A stretch of DNA of 59,244 nucleotides from Chloroflexota bacterium (lineage in GTDB: Bacteria; Chloroflexota; Anaerolineae; Anaerolineales; Villigracilaceae): assembly GCA_016234485.1 (NCBI GenBank), contig JACRBL010000045.1:1-59244 (forward strand). Reading direction: 5' to 3'. A program made the translations under genes and the position numbers. Shown here piece by piece: positions 1 through 8,360 of this stretch. Positions within the stretch are counted from its first letter, which is position 1. Each line of letters begins with the position of its first letter. The notes under the pieces were generated by a model. The model was not told where the DNA came from. It made no database searches and worked only from the letters and a program-made list of their open reading frames with translations.

Positions 1-2298
1 GTAGCCATTGTCCGTTCCGTCGCAGGAGACGGTGTTGGCGAGGCTGTAGGTCAGGGAATCGGTCAGGTCAGTATCGGTTCCGCCGATGTTGCCGATCAGC
101 CAGCCAGCCGGGCGTTCTTCCTGGATGAAGAGGTTGTCGAGAGTGACGGCGGTGGGGGCGTTGTTGACGACGGTGATGGTGACGGTAGCGACGTTGGAGT
201 CGGCTGTGCCGTCATTGGCTTTGTAGGTGAAGGTGTCGTTGCCCGAGAAGCCGTTGTTCGGTGTGTAGGAGAAGGCGCCGTCCGAATTGAGGGTGAAGGC
301 GGAGGCGTTCGAGGGACCCGTCACCTGAATCGCGGTGAGGGGATCGCTGTCGGCATCGGTGTCGCCAGTCAACACAGTGGCGCCGTTGAGCGTGGTTCCC
401 ATCGGGGTGCTGTCGGAGTCGTTATCCGCGACCGGGGCAGTGTTGTTCACATTGATGGTGACGGTGGCGATGTTGGAGTCGGCGGCGCCATCATTGGCTT
501 TGTAGGTGAAGGTGTCGGCGCCGGCATAGCCATTGACCGGGGTGTAGGAGAAGGTGCCGTCCGAATTGAAGGTGAAGGAAGCGGCGTGCGTGGGATCGGT
601 CACCTTGATGGCGGTCAGGGGATTGCTTTCCGCATCGGTGTCGCCGGTCAGGACGGTGGCCGCATTGAGCAGAGTGTTCTTCGGGGTGTTGTACGAGTCA
701 TCGTCCGCGACCGGGGCGGTGTTGGCGGGGGTGATCGTCACATTCGAGGTATCCATCAGCGAACTGACAGTGGCAGTGATCAAGTCATTCCCCGCGTTGC
801 TGGCCGTATAAGAATAGGGCGCATTGCCGGAAATATCGGTAAAGCCAAAACCCGAGGCAGAGTTACTGCCCGTAACTACGAAGTCCACGCGTACGCCTTC
901 CAGCGGGTTACCGCCGGAGTCTTTGACCAGGGCATTGGCATTTACGGTTGCGCCTACCGCCACCGAGGCATCGCTGGTGAGATCCAGGCTGGCAATGCTG
1001 GCCACCGCGGCATAGGCCTGGCCGCCGGGATAGCCATACGAGTCATAACCAGTCCAACCATACACAAAGACGCCAAAGGGCAGCGAAGACACCAGGCGGT
1101 GCGTGCCGGCGCTGATGGCAAGCTGCACGCCGGAATAGCCGGTGCTGCCAATGGCGGTGAAGCTGCCGGCCGGGACGGGCGTGCCATCGAGGGTCAATGT
1201 GCCAACCACCGCGTTCGGAGCCACCACATTCACATAGTGAGAGTCAAACCCAGAAGCCGGGGTGGAAATGGTATACGCGCCCAGGAACTGCTCATAAGGA
1301 GGGATGAGCATCATGAAAGGATCGCCCGTGGTGGCGTCAAATCCCTGACTGTTGGCATACTGAGCCACCAGAACCGGGGCGCTGGCGGTAATCTGCGATA
1401 TGGCAGTCAGGTTGGCCTGGTAGTACTGACCGCGATTCAGGGTCGCGACTACCGAGCCGTTGACGCTAACACTGGTGCCGTTTTGCGAGGCCAGGACGCG
1501 GAATGCATCGCCGCCCGTGCGCCCGGCCAGAGGAACCGTCAGGAAATTCTGGCCCCAGGTGTCGGTGGAAGGCAACATCTCTTCGATGTGGTCACAGGCT
1601 GAGTAACCACTACTGGGAATATTGACACAATCCACCCCGCCGTACACACCCACCGGTTGGTCAGCCGTCACAACACTGCCGGTCAGGTCTTCACCGGCAT
1701 TGGCAGCCTGCAACAGGTAAGTGCTGCCCTGGTTAAGCGAAACCGTATAGGGAGTTCCAGCAACGTGCGCCCCAACCGTTACCGAGGGGGTAATGGTCAC
1801 GGTAGTGCCGTTTACCGTTCCAACCACCATCAATTGACTGCCGTTTCCACCAATCGAGCCTGTATAAGTCAAGACCAGGTAGTCGGTGCCAAGCGAACTG
1901 GTTGGGATACCCAGGTGGGCATCGGTAGTATATCGTACTTGATTCAGGCCATAGACTGTTACCGGGACATCGGAAGTAACGTGAATGCCCAGATTGGTAA
2001 CGCTATCTGAGGTTGTGACCATCGCAGTATTCGGCAAAGCGACCGCTACCAGCCCGCCCGCCGAAACATTGAAAACCTGCGAAAAACCGACGCCGGGAAT
2101 ATCCACGGAGCCAGAAGCATTGGATTCCGACGTAATAAAAAGGGTCATCGTGCCCCCGTTATTGTAATTTTTTGGGAACCCCAGCCAAAAATCGGTGCCG
2201 CCTGAGGTGGGCGCGGCAGCGCTGGCGGGCGTGACCTGGAAAAGCAGACTGGCCAGCATGACCAGCATCACGAGCATGGAAAAGACTTTATTTTTCAT
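1..2298 (-). CDS. Large secreted adhesin-like protein, IgGFc-binding-type N-domain plus cadherin-like repeats (3' end missing)
   Basis: The reading frame is open from ATG at 2298 to the left edge (766 codons), so the C-terminus lies outside. A Shine-Dalgarno AGGAG precedes the ATG. Residues 1-25 form a signal peptide (Lys-rich start, hydrophobic Leu/Val/Met core, Ala-x-Ala end). The mature part begins GTDFWLGFP and continues with beta-rich sequence typical of the IgGFc-binding N-terminal domain family (about residues 30-430). An Ig-like segment follows, then at least two cadherin-like/Big_9 repeats of about 90 residues, each starting NTAPVAD and ending with TFTYKANDG and NxATVTI, then the start of a third. 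The protein probably sits outside the cell, in adhesion or matrix. Function is inferred from domains only. The pseudo-receiver gene lies 107 bp upstream on the same strand. Confidence 0.85.
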   Translation of the reverse strand, partial: MKNKVFSMLVMLVMLASLLFQVTPASAAAPTSGGTDFWLGFPKNYNNGGTMTLFITSESNASGSVDIPGVGFSQVFNVSAGGLVAVALPNTAMVTTSDSVTNLGIHVTSDVPVTVYGLNQVRYTTDAHLGIPTSSLGTDYLVLTYTGSIGGNGSQLMVVGTVNGTTVTITPSVTVGAHVAGTPYTVSLNQGSTYLLQAANAGEDLTGSVVTADQPVGVYGGVDCVNIPSSGYSACDHIEEMLPSTDTWGQNFLTVPLAGRTGGDAFRVLASQNGTSVSVNGSVVATLNRGQYYQANLTAISQITASAPVLVAQYANSQGFDATTGDPFMMLIPPYEQFLGAYTISTPASGFDSHYVNVVAPNAVVGTLTLDGTPVPAGSFTAIGSTGYSGVQLAISAGTHRLVSSLPFGVFVYGWTGYDSYGYPGGQAYAAVASIASLDLTSDASVAVGATVNANALVKDSGGNPLEGVRVDFVVTGSNSASGFGFTDISGNAPYSYTASNAGNDLITATVSSLMDTSNVTITPANTAPVADDDSYNTPKNTLLNAATVLTGDTDAESNPLTAIKVTDPTHAASFTFNSDGTFSYTPVNGYAGADTFTYKANDGAADSNIATVTINVNNTAPVADNDSDSTPMGTTLNGATVLTGDTDADSDPLTAIQVTGPSNASAFTLNSDGAFSYTPNNGFSGNDTFTYKANDGTADSNVATVTITVVNNAPTAVTLDNLFIQEERPAGWLIGNIGGTDTDLTDSLTYSLANTVSCDGTDNGY

Positions 2299-2405
2299 TT
2301 GATTCTCCTAATGAAGGGTTGAAAGGATTTGAGCATTTCATTCGAGCGAAAAAATGGGGTGGGGTTTTGTGTCCGGAGGGCCTCCTTGAAGGTTTTTTTG
2401 TTAAC

Positions 2406-2789
2406 TCAATGATTTGCGAGGATGAGTTTGCGAAGCGCGCCGAGCAGGTCACTGCGCGTAGCGGCCTTGGTGAGAATGGCCCTGGCTCCATGTTCGAGCG
2501 CGGCCTGCTCCAGGCCGGTCGATTCTTCGGACATCAGCGCCAGAATGGAAGCATGGGGCATTTTTTCTCGCAGGCTTTTCAACGCGTCCAGGTCTTTTGC
2601 TCCCGCCGTGTCCAACGCAAAGAGGATCACATCTGGGTGCAGGGCGTCTGCCATTTCCAAAATGTCGTGCCCGTCTGCCGAGATGGCCGCGATGGTCATA
2701 TCGGGCTCGTCTGCGATGGCGGCGCATAAGGCGGCGCGCATCAACGGGTGGCTTTCGATAACAACGACAGAAGTGTGGGCGAGCGTCAT
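2406..2789 (-). CDS. Stand-alone receiver-like domain without the phosphorylation site (pseudo-receiver)
   Basis: 127 residues with the alternating beta/alpha pattern of a CheY-like receiver and no output domain. Aligned by eye to the neighbouring response regulator, the acidic pair before HPLMR (Asp-Asp) is Glu-Ser here, and the phospho-acceptor in PDIVLMD is Ala (PDVILFA). The Ser/Thr of strand 4 (ALMSEE) and the Lys of strand 5 (AILTKA) remain. It is therefore unlikely to be phosphorylated and may act by protein-protein contact. It lies 272 bp downstream of the kinase/regulator pair on the same strand, behind a palindromic GTTTAAC region that is probably its promoter or operator, and 107 bp before the secreted protein gene. 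Family assignment is fairly secure; role is unknown. Confidence 0.8.
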   Translation of the reverse strand: MTLAHTSVVVIESHPLMRAALCAAIADEPDMTIAAISADGHDILEMADALHPDVILFALDTAGAKDLDALKSLREKMPHASILALMSEESTGLEQAALEHGARAILTKAATRSDLLGALRKLILANH

Positions 2790-2814
2790 GTGGCCTAAGA
2801 TACTAAAAAGCCCC

Positions 2815-2889
2815 GTTTAACGCATCCACGTAGCGTTTAACTTTTGTTTAACTTTGTTTAAGCCGCGCCTTAAACAAAGTTAAACAAAA
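2815..2889. promoter_or_regulatory. GTTTAAC repeat cluster with a perfect 20-bp inverted repeat, upstream of the pseudo-receiver
   Basis: GTTTAAC occurs at 2815-2821, 2835-2841 and 2846-2852, with a partial copy at 2856-2861, so neighbouring copies are 20, 11 and 10 bp apart. The segment 2842-2861 is repeated as a perfect inverted copy at 2870-2889 around the 8-bp spacer GCCGCGCC. It lies just upstream of the minus-strand start at 2789. The near-helical phasing suggests a multi-site operator; this is inference. Confidence 0.5.
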
Positions 2890-2916
2890 AGACAGACCTG
2901 TTCAGGCCTGTCTTTT
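2887..2916 (-). terminator. Rho-independent-type terminator of the two-component operon
   Basis: A 14-bp stem with one wobble pair (2887-2900 with 2903-2916), followed on the minus strand by TTTTTG. It lies 146 bp downstream of the response regulator stop and directly abuts the GTTTAAC palindrome. Confidence 0.6.
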
Positions 2917-2973
2917 GCTCGGGGTTTGGTGGCTTCTGCCGTGCGCATGCAAAGGTTGTCAGCGCGGCAAACG

Positions 2974-3034
2974 ACCCTCACCCCCGGCCCCTTCGCGAAG
3001 CGCCCTGGAAGGGCTCCGAAAATCGGGAGAGGGG
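2974..3034. repeat. Dispersed C/G-rich repeat of the CCCTCACCCC...GGGAGAGGGG type
   Basis: An intergenic segment with CCCTCACCCCCGGCCCC at one end and TCGGGAGAGGGG at the other. A cleaner relative lies at 51337-51376. It sits between the response regulator stop and its terminator. Confidence 0.5.
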
Positions 3035-3061
3035 AGAAGAGTTCTCAAGTAGAAAACAATA

Positions 3062-3733
3062 CTATTCTTCGTGTAACAAATCATCTTCGTGCATTTTTCC
3101 ATTGGCGTAAGCCACCGCCTGGGCGCGGCTCTTTAGCCCCAACCTTTGCACCACGCGATGCACATGCGAGCGGATGGTCGCTTCGGAGAGGTGGAGAATC
3201 TTGCCGATCTCCTGATCCGAGCGGCCCTCGCCGATCAGGGAAAGAATCTCCTCCTGGCGCGCGGTGAGTGGTTCGTCCACGGCGCTTCGGCCGGGCAGGT
3301 TGGTCTTCATATTCCGCAACCCGCTGAACAATTTTTTCGCGATGCCCGAGGGGAGATAGGGAACGCCATCGGCAACCCTGCGAATGGCTTCGAGCAGAAA
3401 GGCACGCGGCGCTGTTTTGGGGAAGTATCCCAGCGCGCCCGCTTGAATGGCGGAGGTGACCTTCTCCTCGTCCTCCAGGCTGGTAACGACCAGGATTTTA
3501 ATGTTGGGGTCGGCGTCCACCAGGCGGGTAATGGCTTCGAGGCCGTCCATGCCGGGCATCAGCAAATCCATCAATACGATATCGGGATGGTGAGCCGCGA
3601 CCAGGGAAATCGCCTCGTAGCCATTGGACGCCTCCGCGACCACCGCCAGGTCTTTTTCATCCTCCAGGGCGGTCTTCAAGGCCTCGCGCATCAGGGGATG
3701 GTCGTCCGCGATCAAGATTCGAATGTTGTCCAT
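3062..3733 (-). CDS. NarL/FixJ-type response regulator with LuxR helix-turn-helix
   Basis: 223 residues. The receiver domain (about 4-120) has the acidic pair D10/D11, phospho-acceptor D56 in LMDLLMPGMDG, T84/S85 and K106, so it looks fully functional. The LuxR-type HTH (about 155-215) starts LTARQEEILSLIGEG and continues IGKILHLSEATIRSHVHRVV. Its start lies inside the 3' end of the sensor kinase gene (77-nt overlap), so the two are translationally coupled and form a cognate pair. It is a DNA-binding transcription regulator activated by phosphorylation; targets cannot be read from the sequence. The pseudo-receiver and secreted-protein genes downstream are plausible ones. Confidence 0.95.
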   Translation of the reverse strand: MDNIRILIADDHPLMREALKTALEDEKDLAVVAEASNGYEAISLVAAHHPDIVLMDLLMPGMDGLEAITRLVDADPNIKILVVTSLEDEEKVTSAIQAGALGYFPKTAPRAFLLEAIRRVADGVPYLPSGIAKKLFSGLRNMKTNLPGRSAVDEPLTARQEEILSLIGEGRSDQEIGKILHLSEATIRSHVHRVVQRLGLKSRAQAVAYANGKMHEDDLLHEE

Positions 3734-6700
3734 GTGATTCCTTTATCTTCGCGTGGAAACGAACACGCGTGCCTTTCGTGAGTTCCGATTCAATCGTCAA
3801 TTTACCGCCGAGCAGGGAGGCGCGTTCGCGCAGGTTGGCCAGCCCCATGCCGCCCGCGCCCACTTTTTCGAGCGAAAAGCCGCGGCCATCGTCAACGACC
3901 TCCAACTCCAGGTCCTCGTCTGTAATGGCGATGAGTACCTTCATTTTACGCGCCTGGGCGTGTTTTAGGGCGTTGTTGAGGGCTTCGATCGCCATCCAAT
4001 ACAGGTCTTCCGTCCAGGCAGATGGAATGTTCTTCACCGGTCCTTTCACGACGATCTGGGAACTGATGCCGGCGTGGTTTTCCACCTTGGCGAGGCGGCT
4101 TTCCAACTCATGGATCAAATCCACGCTTCGGCCCTTGCCCGGGGCTTGCAACTCATAAAGGAGCAGGCGCGTCTCTTTGTGCGATTGCCGCGCGCTTTCC
4201 TGCACCTGTTCCACGATCCGTTTTGCGCGTTCGATATTGTTTTTATCCAGCGACGATTGGAGCGTTTGCGAGAACAGGACGAGGCTATGCACCGACTGGC
4301 TGAGCGAGTCGTGCAGGTTCCTCGCCAGGCGCTGACGTTCCTCCAGCGTGGCGGAAGTGAGTTTTTGTTCCATCAACTCGGCCTGGGTTTGTTGCAGGGT
4401 CTGCTCTTGGAGGATGCGCTCGGTGATATCCACCAACGAGATGAGGAAATACCAGGCCGATTGGTCGGTGTGGCGTTGGCAGGAGACGTACATGCTGGCG
4501 TAGGCCACGCTTCCATCTTTGCGGATGAAGCGTTTGTTCATATGGCGCGATTCGTATTCGTCGCGCACGGTCTGCTCGAAGAGATCCATTTCGTCTGCCA
4601 GGTCGTTGGGATGGGTCAGGTCATTCCAGTGCATCTGCTTGAGTTCGTCGAGTGTGTATCCAAGCATTTTGCACAGGCGGTCGTTCACTTCCACCCAATC
4701 CTTTTCAGGGGTGATCACGCACATGCCCACCGAACCCATGTTGAAATAACTGACGAAATTTTGCTGGCTGATCCTCAACACGTCTTCGATCTGCCTGCGC
4801 TCCGATAGTTCGGAGCGAAGTTGCGAATACAACTGGGCATTGTTCAGGGTAAGCGCCACCATTTGCGCCAGCTGGGTTGCCACGTAAATATCGGTTTCGC
4901 TAAAGGGGTGGTTGGGCTTGTTGCGTGTGAAGTTGATCGTGCCGAGAACGCGCTCGCCTTGCAGGATTGGCACGAGTAGGATGGCATGAACAGGATATCC
5001 CTCGAATAACGGACGGCGCTTCTCCCAGGTGGAATAATCAGCGATCGTCACAGGTTGGCGGGTATCCACGGCCTGCCAGCTTAACACCGCCCCATCCGAT
5101 CGTTTCACGATGTCGCCTTCTTTTATGGGAAGGTTTTTCATGGGCGCGTAATTGACGAGCGTATTTTCATCCTGAAGCAGGTCTATGCTTACTTCAGGCG
5201 TATCGAGCAGGGAGCTGGCCTTTTCGAGAAAGGTTCGCAGGATATCGTCTGCATTGTGGCGATTGATGAGGTCGAGCATGATCTGGTCGAGAGCCGATAG
5301 CGTTTCGTTTCGGCGGTGGAAGGCCTTTTCCATTGCCAGCCGATCCGAGATGTCGCGAATCACGGTCAGTATGAGTGGGCCGTCTTTTGAATCGAATGGA
5401 CGGAGGAGAATTTCCACGGGGAATTCACGCCCGTTTTTGCGGCGGCCATAAATCACGCGGTCGGTGCCCATCGCGTGAGCGTAAGGTTGCTCCTGGTATT
5501 TATTGCGTTGAAACGCGTGATTGGCGACAAAATTGCTCGCGACGAGGATCTCGATAGGCTTCCCGATCAATTCGACGCGCGGATAACCAAACATATCCTC
5601 CGCGCGCGCGTTGACGCGGGTAATGAGTCCCTTTGGGTTCACGGTCAGGATGGCGTCTGGAGAAACTTCGAAAAGCCCCTCGAAAAAGCGCTGGCTGTTT
5701 TGGATGGCGCGGTTGGCCTCGATCAATTCTGTTGTGCGCTGTTCCACCCGCTCTTCGAGATTCGAGATCAGCGAGGCCAATTCAGCCGTCATGGTATTGA
5801 AGGCGGCGGCAAGAAATCCAATTTCATCGTTAAACTGGATGGGAATGTGGATGTCTCGCCTGTCGCGATTAAGATCCTGCACGCCTTTGATGAGATTGTT
5901 GAGCGGCTGGGCAAAATTGACATTAAGAAGGAGAGGCAGGCCGATTAGAAAGAGCAGGCTGCTGATCAGAACGGCGATCACGACCGGAAGCATGAAATTG
6001 TGCAGATAGTTTCGGAAGGCGCGGTATTCGTCCTGAAGCAGGCCTTCCGAGCCGCCTTGTTGGGGCAGGTTGGTGAAATTTGCATTGGCCTGTGGAGCAT
6101 GGGCAGGTTTGTATCCAATTGCCCAGGCAGTGGCTTCGGGACGGTCATCCACATGGTAGGAGAAATCGGGGAGACCGTTGTAGGTGAAGTCAAAACTACC
6201 GTCTGAGAACAGGATGACCTGGAATGTGTATCGTTCTTCAGGACGGTTGTAGGCGGGGACTTCGAGGTAGGTGACAATCAAACGGTCTGTTTCGCGGCGC
6301 AGGAAGACCCCATTGTTGGATTCCGTTTTCGGAGCCAGATCCACAAGCAGGGGGAGGATCATCGGGATATTTGTGAAGTGGTACTGGTAATCTCTCCAAA
6401 CGGCGCGACTGCCCATGCTCAGCATTCCGTCATTCGAGATAAAAACACGCGCGTAGTTTTTTCCTAAAAACGGAAAATCAAAATTTGTTTCATGGATGGA
6501 GCGGTCTGCGCCTTCAATCTCATCGAAAAGCTGTAAATTTTCTCCAACCTGTTCTTCAAACTGGAAGGGAATTTCCTGAACATCATATCCACCAATTTCA
6601 TTTGGCGTGAAGCGGATGGTGCGATGATCAGGAATGGAAGGGATGTATTGCCTGGCATAGGCTGGCGCAACCAACCAGGCGATTGTGCCAAACACCACCA

Positions 6701-7430
6701 GAACACTGGTCAGCACGGTCCCCGATAATTTTGTGATAAAGGATGTCTTTTCAGGTTGAGCGGCCAAATAGGCCAGCGCGGATAGAAAAATGGTGAAAAG
6801 TATCCCCACGGACAAGTTGATATGGTAAAAGGGCGTCGAGATGGCGTAGTAGGAGCGCAGGATGTTGAGAAAAGCCAGCCAGAGTGGAATAAGAAAGATC
6901 CACGCGAATTGGCGAATGATTGGCCGATTCCAGTTCCGAATCGAACTGCGGATAAAGACAAAGATAACCCACAGGAACTCAAGCGCAATGGGGAAATCTA
7001 AAAGTGGGTCACGAAATGTAACCCGTCCATCGCGCAGGAGACTTAACCGCCAAATGGCAACTCCTGCTTCTGTCAGGGCATAGAGAATGGTGACCCCAAA
7101 AACGATCTGCCGTTCCAGCCTTTGTTTTTCAACAACTATTGGGAAGTGATATACGAACTGGCTTAATGCCACCAGCACGAAGCCAAGGACTGTATTTTGA
7201 AGACAGACAATGACAAATCGTTCGGCAGGCAGGAATGATGCCTCAAGGAATAACAGCAGAGAAAAAACGGTGACCCAGAAGAAAAAGGCCAGCAAAAGTT
7301 GATCCTGCCGCTGGGATGGATCGCGTTTGCTCAAAGAATGCCGCATGCCGAGATAAATGGTGATGAGCAGGGAGAGCAGGAACTGATTAAGATAGCCGAC
7401 TGAGGCAGGAGTGAAATAAAAATTAGGCAT
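3657..7430 (-). CDS. Very large NarX/DegS-type sensor histidine kinase with 7-8 TM N-terminus, extracytoplasmic domain, HAMP, PAS, GAF, PAS
   Basis: 1257 residues. About seven to eight hydrophobic segments fill residues 10-260. An extracytoplasmic beta-rich domain follows (about 265-470; contains FDFPFLGKNY and ISNDGMLSMGS), then one more TM (about 480-505) and a HAMP with coiled coil (to about 565). Next come PAS (about 575-700), GAF (about 710-865) and a second PAS/PAC (about 885-1005). A HisKA_3 segment has the phospho-His motif LARNLHDSLSQ, and the HATPase domain has EALNNALKHA, DDGRGF and GMGLANLRER. It should autophosphorylate and pass phosphate to the overlapping regulator gene. The last 25 residues are encoded within the overlap and look unconstrained. 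The ligand is unknown. Confidence 0.93.
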   Translation of the reverse strand: MPNFYFTPASVGYLNQFLLSLLITIYLGMRHSLSKRDPSQRQDQLLLAFFFWVTVFSLLLFLEASFLPAERFVIVCLQNTVLGFVLVALSQFVYHFPIVVEKQRLERQIVFGVTILYALTEAGVAIWRLSLLRDGRVTFRDPLLDFPIALEFLWVIFVFIRSSIRNWNRPIIRQFAWIFLIPLWLAFLNILRSYYAISTPFYHINLSVGILFTIFLSALAYLAAQPEKTSFITKLSGTVLTSVLVVFGTIAWLVAPAYARQYIPSIPDHRTIRFTPNEIGGYDVQEIPFQFEEQVGENLQLFDEIEGADRSIHETNFDFPFLGKNYARVFISNDGMLSMGSRAVWRDYQYHFTNIPMILPLLVDLAPKTESNNGVFLRRETDRLIVTYLEVPAYNRPEERYTFQVILFSDGSFDFTYNGLPDFSYHVDDRPEATAWAIGYKPAHAPQANANFTNLPQQGGSEGLLQDEYRAFRNYLHNFMLPVVIAVLISSLLFLIGLPLLLNVNFAQPLNNLIKGVQDLNRDRRDIHIPIQFNDEIGFLAAAFNTMTAELASLISNLEERVEQRTTELIEANRAIQNSQRFFEGLFEVSPDAILTVNPKGLITRVNARAEDMFGYPRVELIGKPIEILVASNFVANHAFQRNKYQEQPYAHAMGTDRVIYGRRKNGREFPVEILLRPFDSKDGPLILTVIRDISDRLAMEKAFHRRNETLSALDQIMLDLINRHNADDILRTFLEKASSLLDTPEVSIDLLQDENTLVNYAPMKNLPIKEGDIVKRSDGAVLSWQAVDTRQPVTIADYSTWEKRRPLFEGYPVHAILLVPILQGERVLGTINFTRNKPNHPFSETDIYVATQLAQMVALTLNNAQLYSQLRSELSERRQIEDVLRISQQNFVSYFNMGSVGMCVITPEKDWVEVNDRLCKMLGYTLDELKQMHWNDLTHPNDLADEMDLFEQTVRDEYESRHMNKRFIRKDGSVAYASMYVSCQRHTDQSAWYFLISLVDITERILQEQTLQQTQAELMEQKLTSATLEERQRLARNLHDSLSQSVHSLVLFSQTLQSSLDKNNIERAKRIVEQVQESARQSHKETRLLLYELQAPGKGRSVDLIHELESRLAKVENHAGISSQIVVKGPVKNIPSAWTEDLYWMAIEALNNALKHAQARKMKVLIAITDEDLELEVVDDGRGFSLEKVGAGGMGLANLRERASLLGGKLTIESELTKGTRVRFHAKIKESHGQHSNLDRGRPSPDARGLEDRPGG

Positions 7431-7530
7431 GCGCGGTTTTTCTGTTTCGATTATAACCAGTCTGACATTTTTTAAAATTGCATTTTATAAAGGTCGGCAG
7501 GAAATTCGGACAATTCTATCGGGTTTGTTT

Positions 7531-7574
7531 ATAAACGATGGAGCCAGAGGATTTCCTCTGGCTCCATCGTTTAT
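7531..7574 (-). terminator. Perfect 21-bp stem-loop at the end of the SIMPL gene
   Basis: 7531-7551 pairs perfectly with 7554-7574 across a TT loop. The stem includes the TAA stop of the SIMPL gene (7571-7573). No strong T-run follows, so it may be a terminator or RNA-stability hairpin between the SIMPL and kinase genes. Confidence 0.55.
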
Positions 7575-8224
7575 GCGTTTCCTCCCTGGAATCCCGACAC
7601 GCGATACTCAATTTCCACATTAACCTGGATCGTCTTCCCATGCTGAATATCCATCGCGAGGCTCGGCTCTGCCGCGTCTTGCCGCGCCTTCATCATCCTG
7701 GCTTGCGGCTGGAACGGCATGGGCGACTCCTCGTCGAAGGCGTTCTCGTTGAAGGAATACACGCCCAGCAGTGTGACTCCCAGCGCGTCGGCCACTTTTT
7801 GCGCCTTCAACTTTGCCGCAACAAGCGCAGACTCGAGACCGCGTCCGCGCGCGCCCTCGTCGTTATATTTCCATGCGACTCGCTCCAGCGCGGCATTTTT
7901 CTGCGCCGAGACGATATCCAGCGTTTCGGGCAGTTTCTCCAAATCCTCGCATCGCACGCGTAGACGATAGGTGGCGGACGACGACTTGAGCAACACCCCG
8001 CTGGACGTTTCCACGCTCACGCCTTCGAGGTGGATGTGTTCGGCTTTAATACCCGCGCCCGTCAACTCGTCCACCAGCGCGCTGACCTCCTTGGCTTTCT
8101 TCATCGCCTCGTTTCCGCCCACAACGGAGGATCCGCGCACGGCAATGAACAGGTCGGCGCGCCGCGCCTGAATCTCCACTTTGGCGCTGGCGGTGATGTG
8201 GATGGTATCGGGTTTGATTTCCAT
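7571..8224 (-). CDS. SIMPL (DUF541) domain protein
   Basis: 217 residues. The SIMPL domain covers nearly all of it: it opens with ITASAKVEIQARRADLF and has the family's repeated beta-alpha pattern, with GLESALVAAKLKAQKVADALG in the second half. Most SIMPL proteins carry a signal peptide; this one starts directly with the domain and appears cytoplasmic. AAAGGAAA precedes the ATG. The family is linked to stress tolerance and oligomeric surface or periplasmic assemblies, but no biochemical role is established for this branch. It ends in a long hairpin that separates it from the two-component operon. Confidence 0.85.
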   Translation of the reverse strand: MEIKPDTIHITASAKVEIQARRADLFIAVRGSSVVGGNEAMKKAKEVSALVDELTGAGIKAEHIHLEGVSVETSSGVLLKSSSATYRLRVRCEDLEKLPETLDIVSAQKNAALERVAWKYNDEGARGRGLESALVAAKLKAQKVADALGVTLLGVYSFNENAFDEESPMPFQPQARMMKARQDAAEPSLAMDIQHGKTIQVNVEIEYRVSGFQGGNA

Positions 8225-8297
8225 GGTCGTTTCCTTTGTCGCTATTTTTTCATGTTTTTCGGCTTGCGACGTGCGTCTATTTTTGGGGTTCTCCGTT

Positions 8298-8344
8298 GGG
8301 GCGAACCTGCGTGTTCGCCCAGGGCAGACACCTGGGTCTGCCCC
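8298..8344. repeat. Two adjacent hairpins (GGGCGAAC.. and AGGGCAGA..)
   Basis: 8298-8320 and 8322-8344 each fold as short stem-loops with 8-10 bp arms. They lie between the SIMPL start and the phosphatase stop. The paired form resembles dispersed palindromic repeats elsewhere in the window. They may also end transcription of the phosphatase gene. Confidence 0.5.
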
Positions 8345-8360
8345 TACGTCGTCCCGATAC

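Noticed and set aside
586..1602. Long plus-strand open frame within the adhesin-like gene
   Set aside because: It is antisense to the continuous minus-strand frame with signal peptide and recognisable repeats; its translation is Arg/Gly/His-rich with no domain.
2887..3060. tRNA-like or small RNA gene in the gap before the response regulator
   Set aside because: No cloverleaf could be drawn; the structure is explained by a terminator hairpin and a dispersed repeat.
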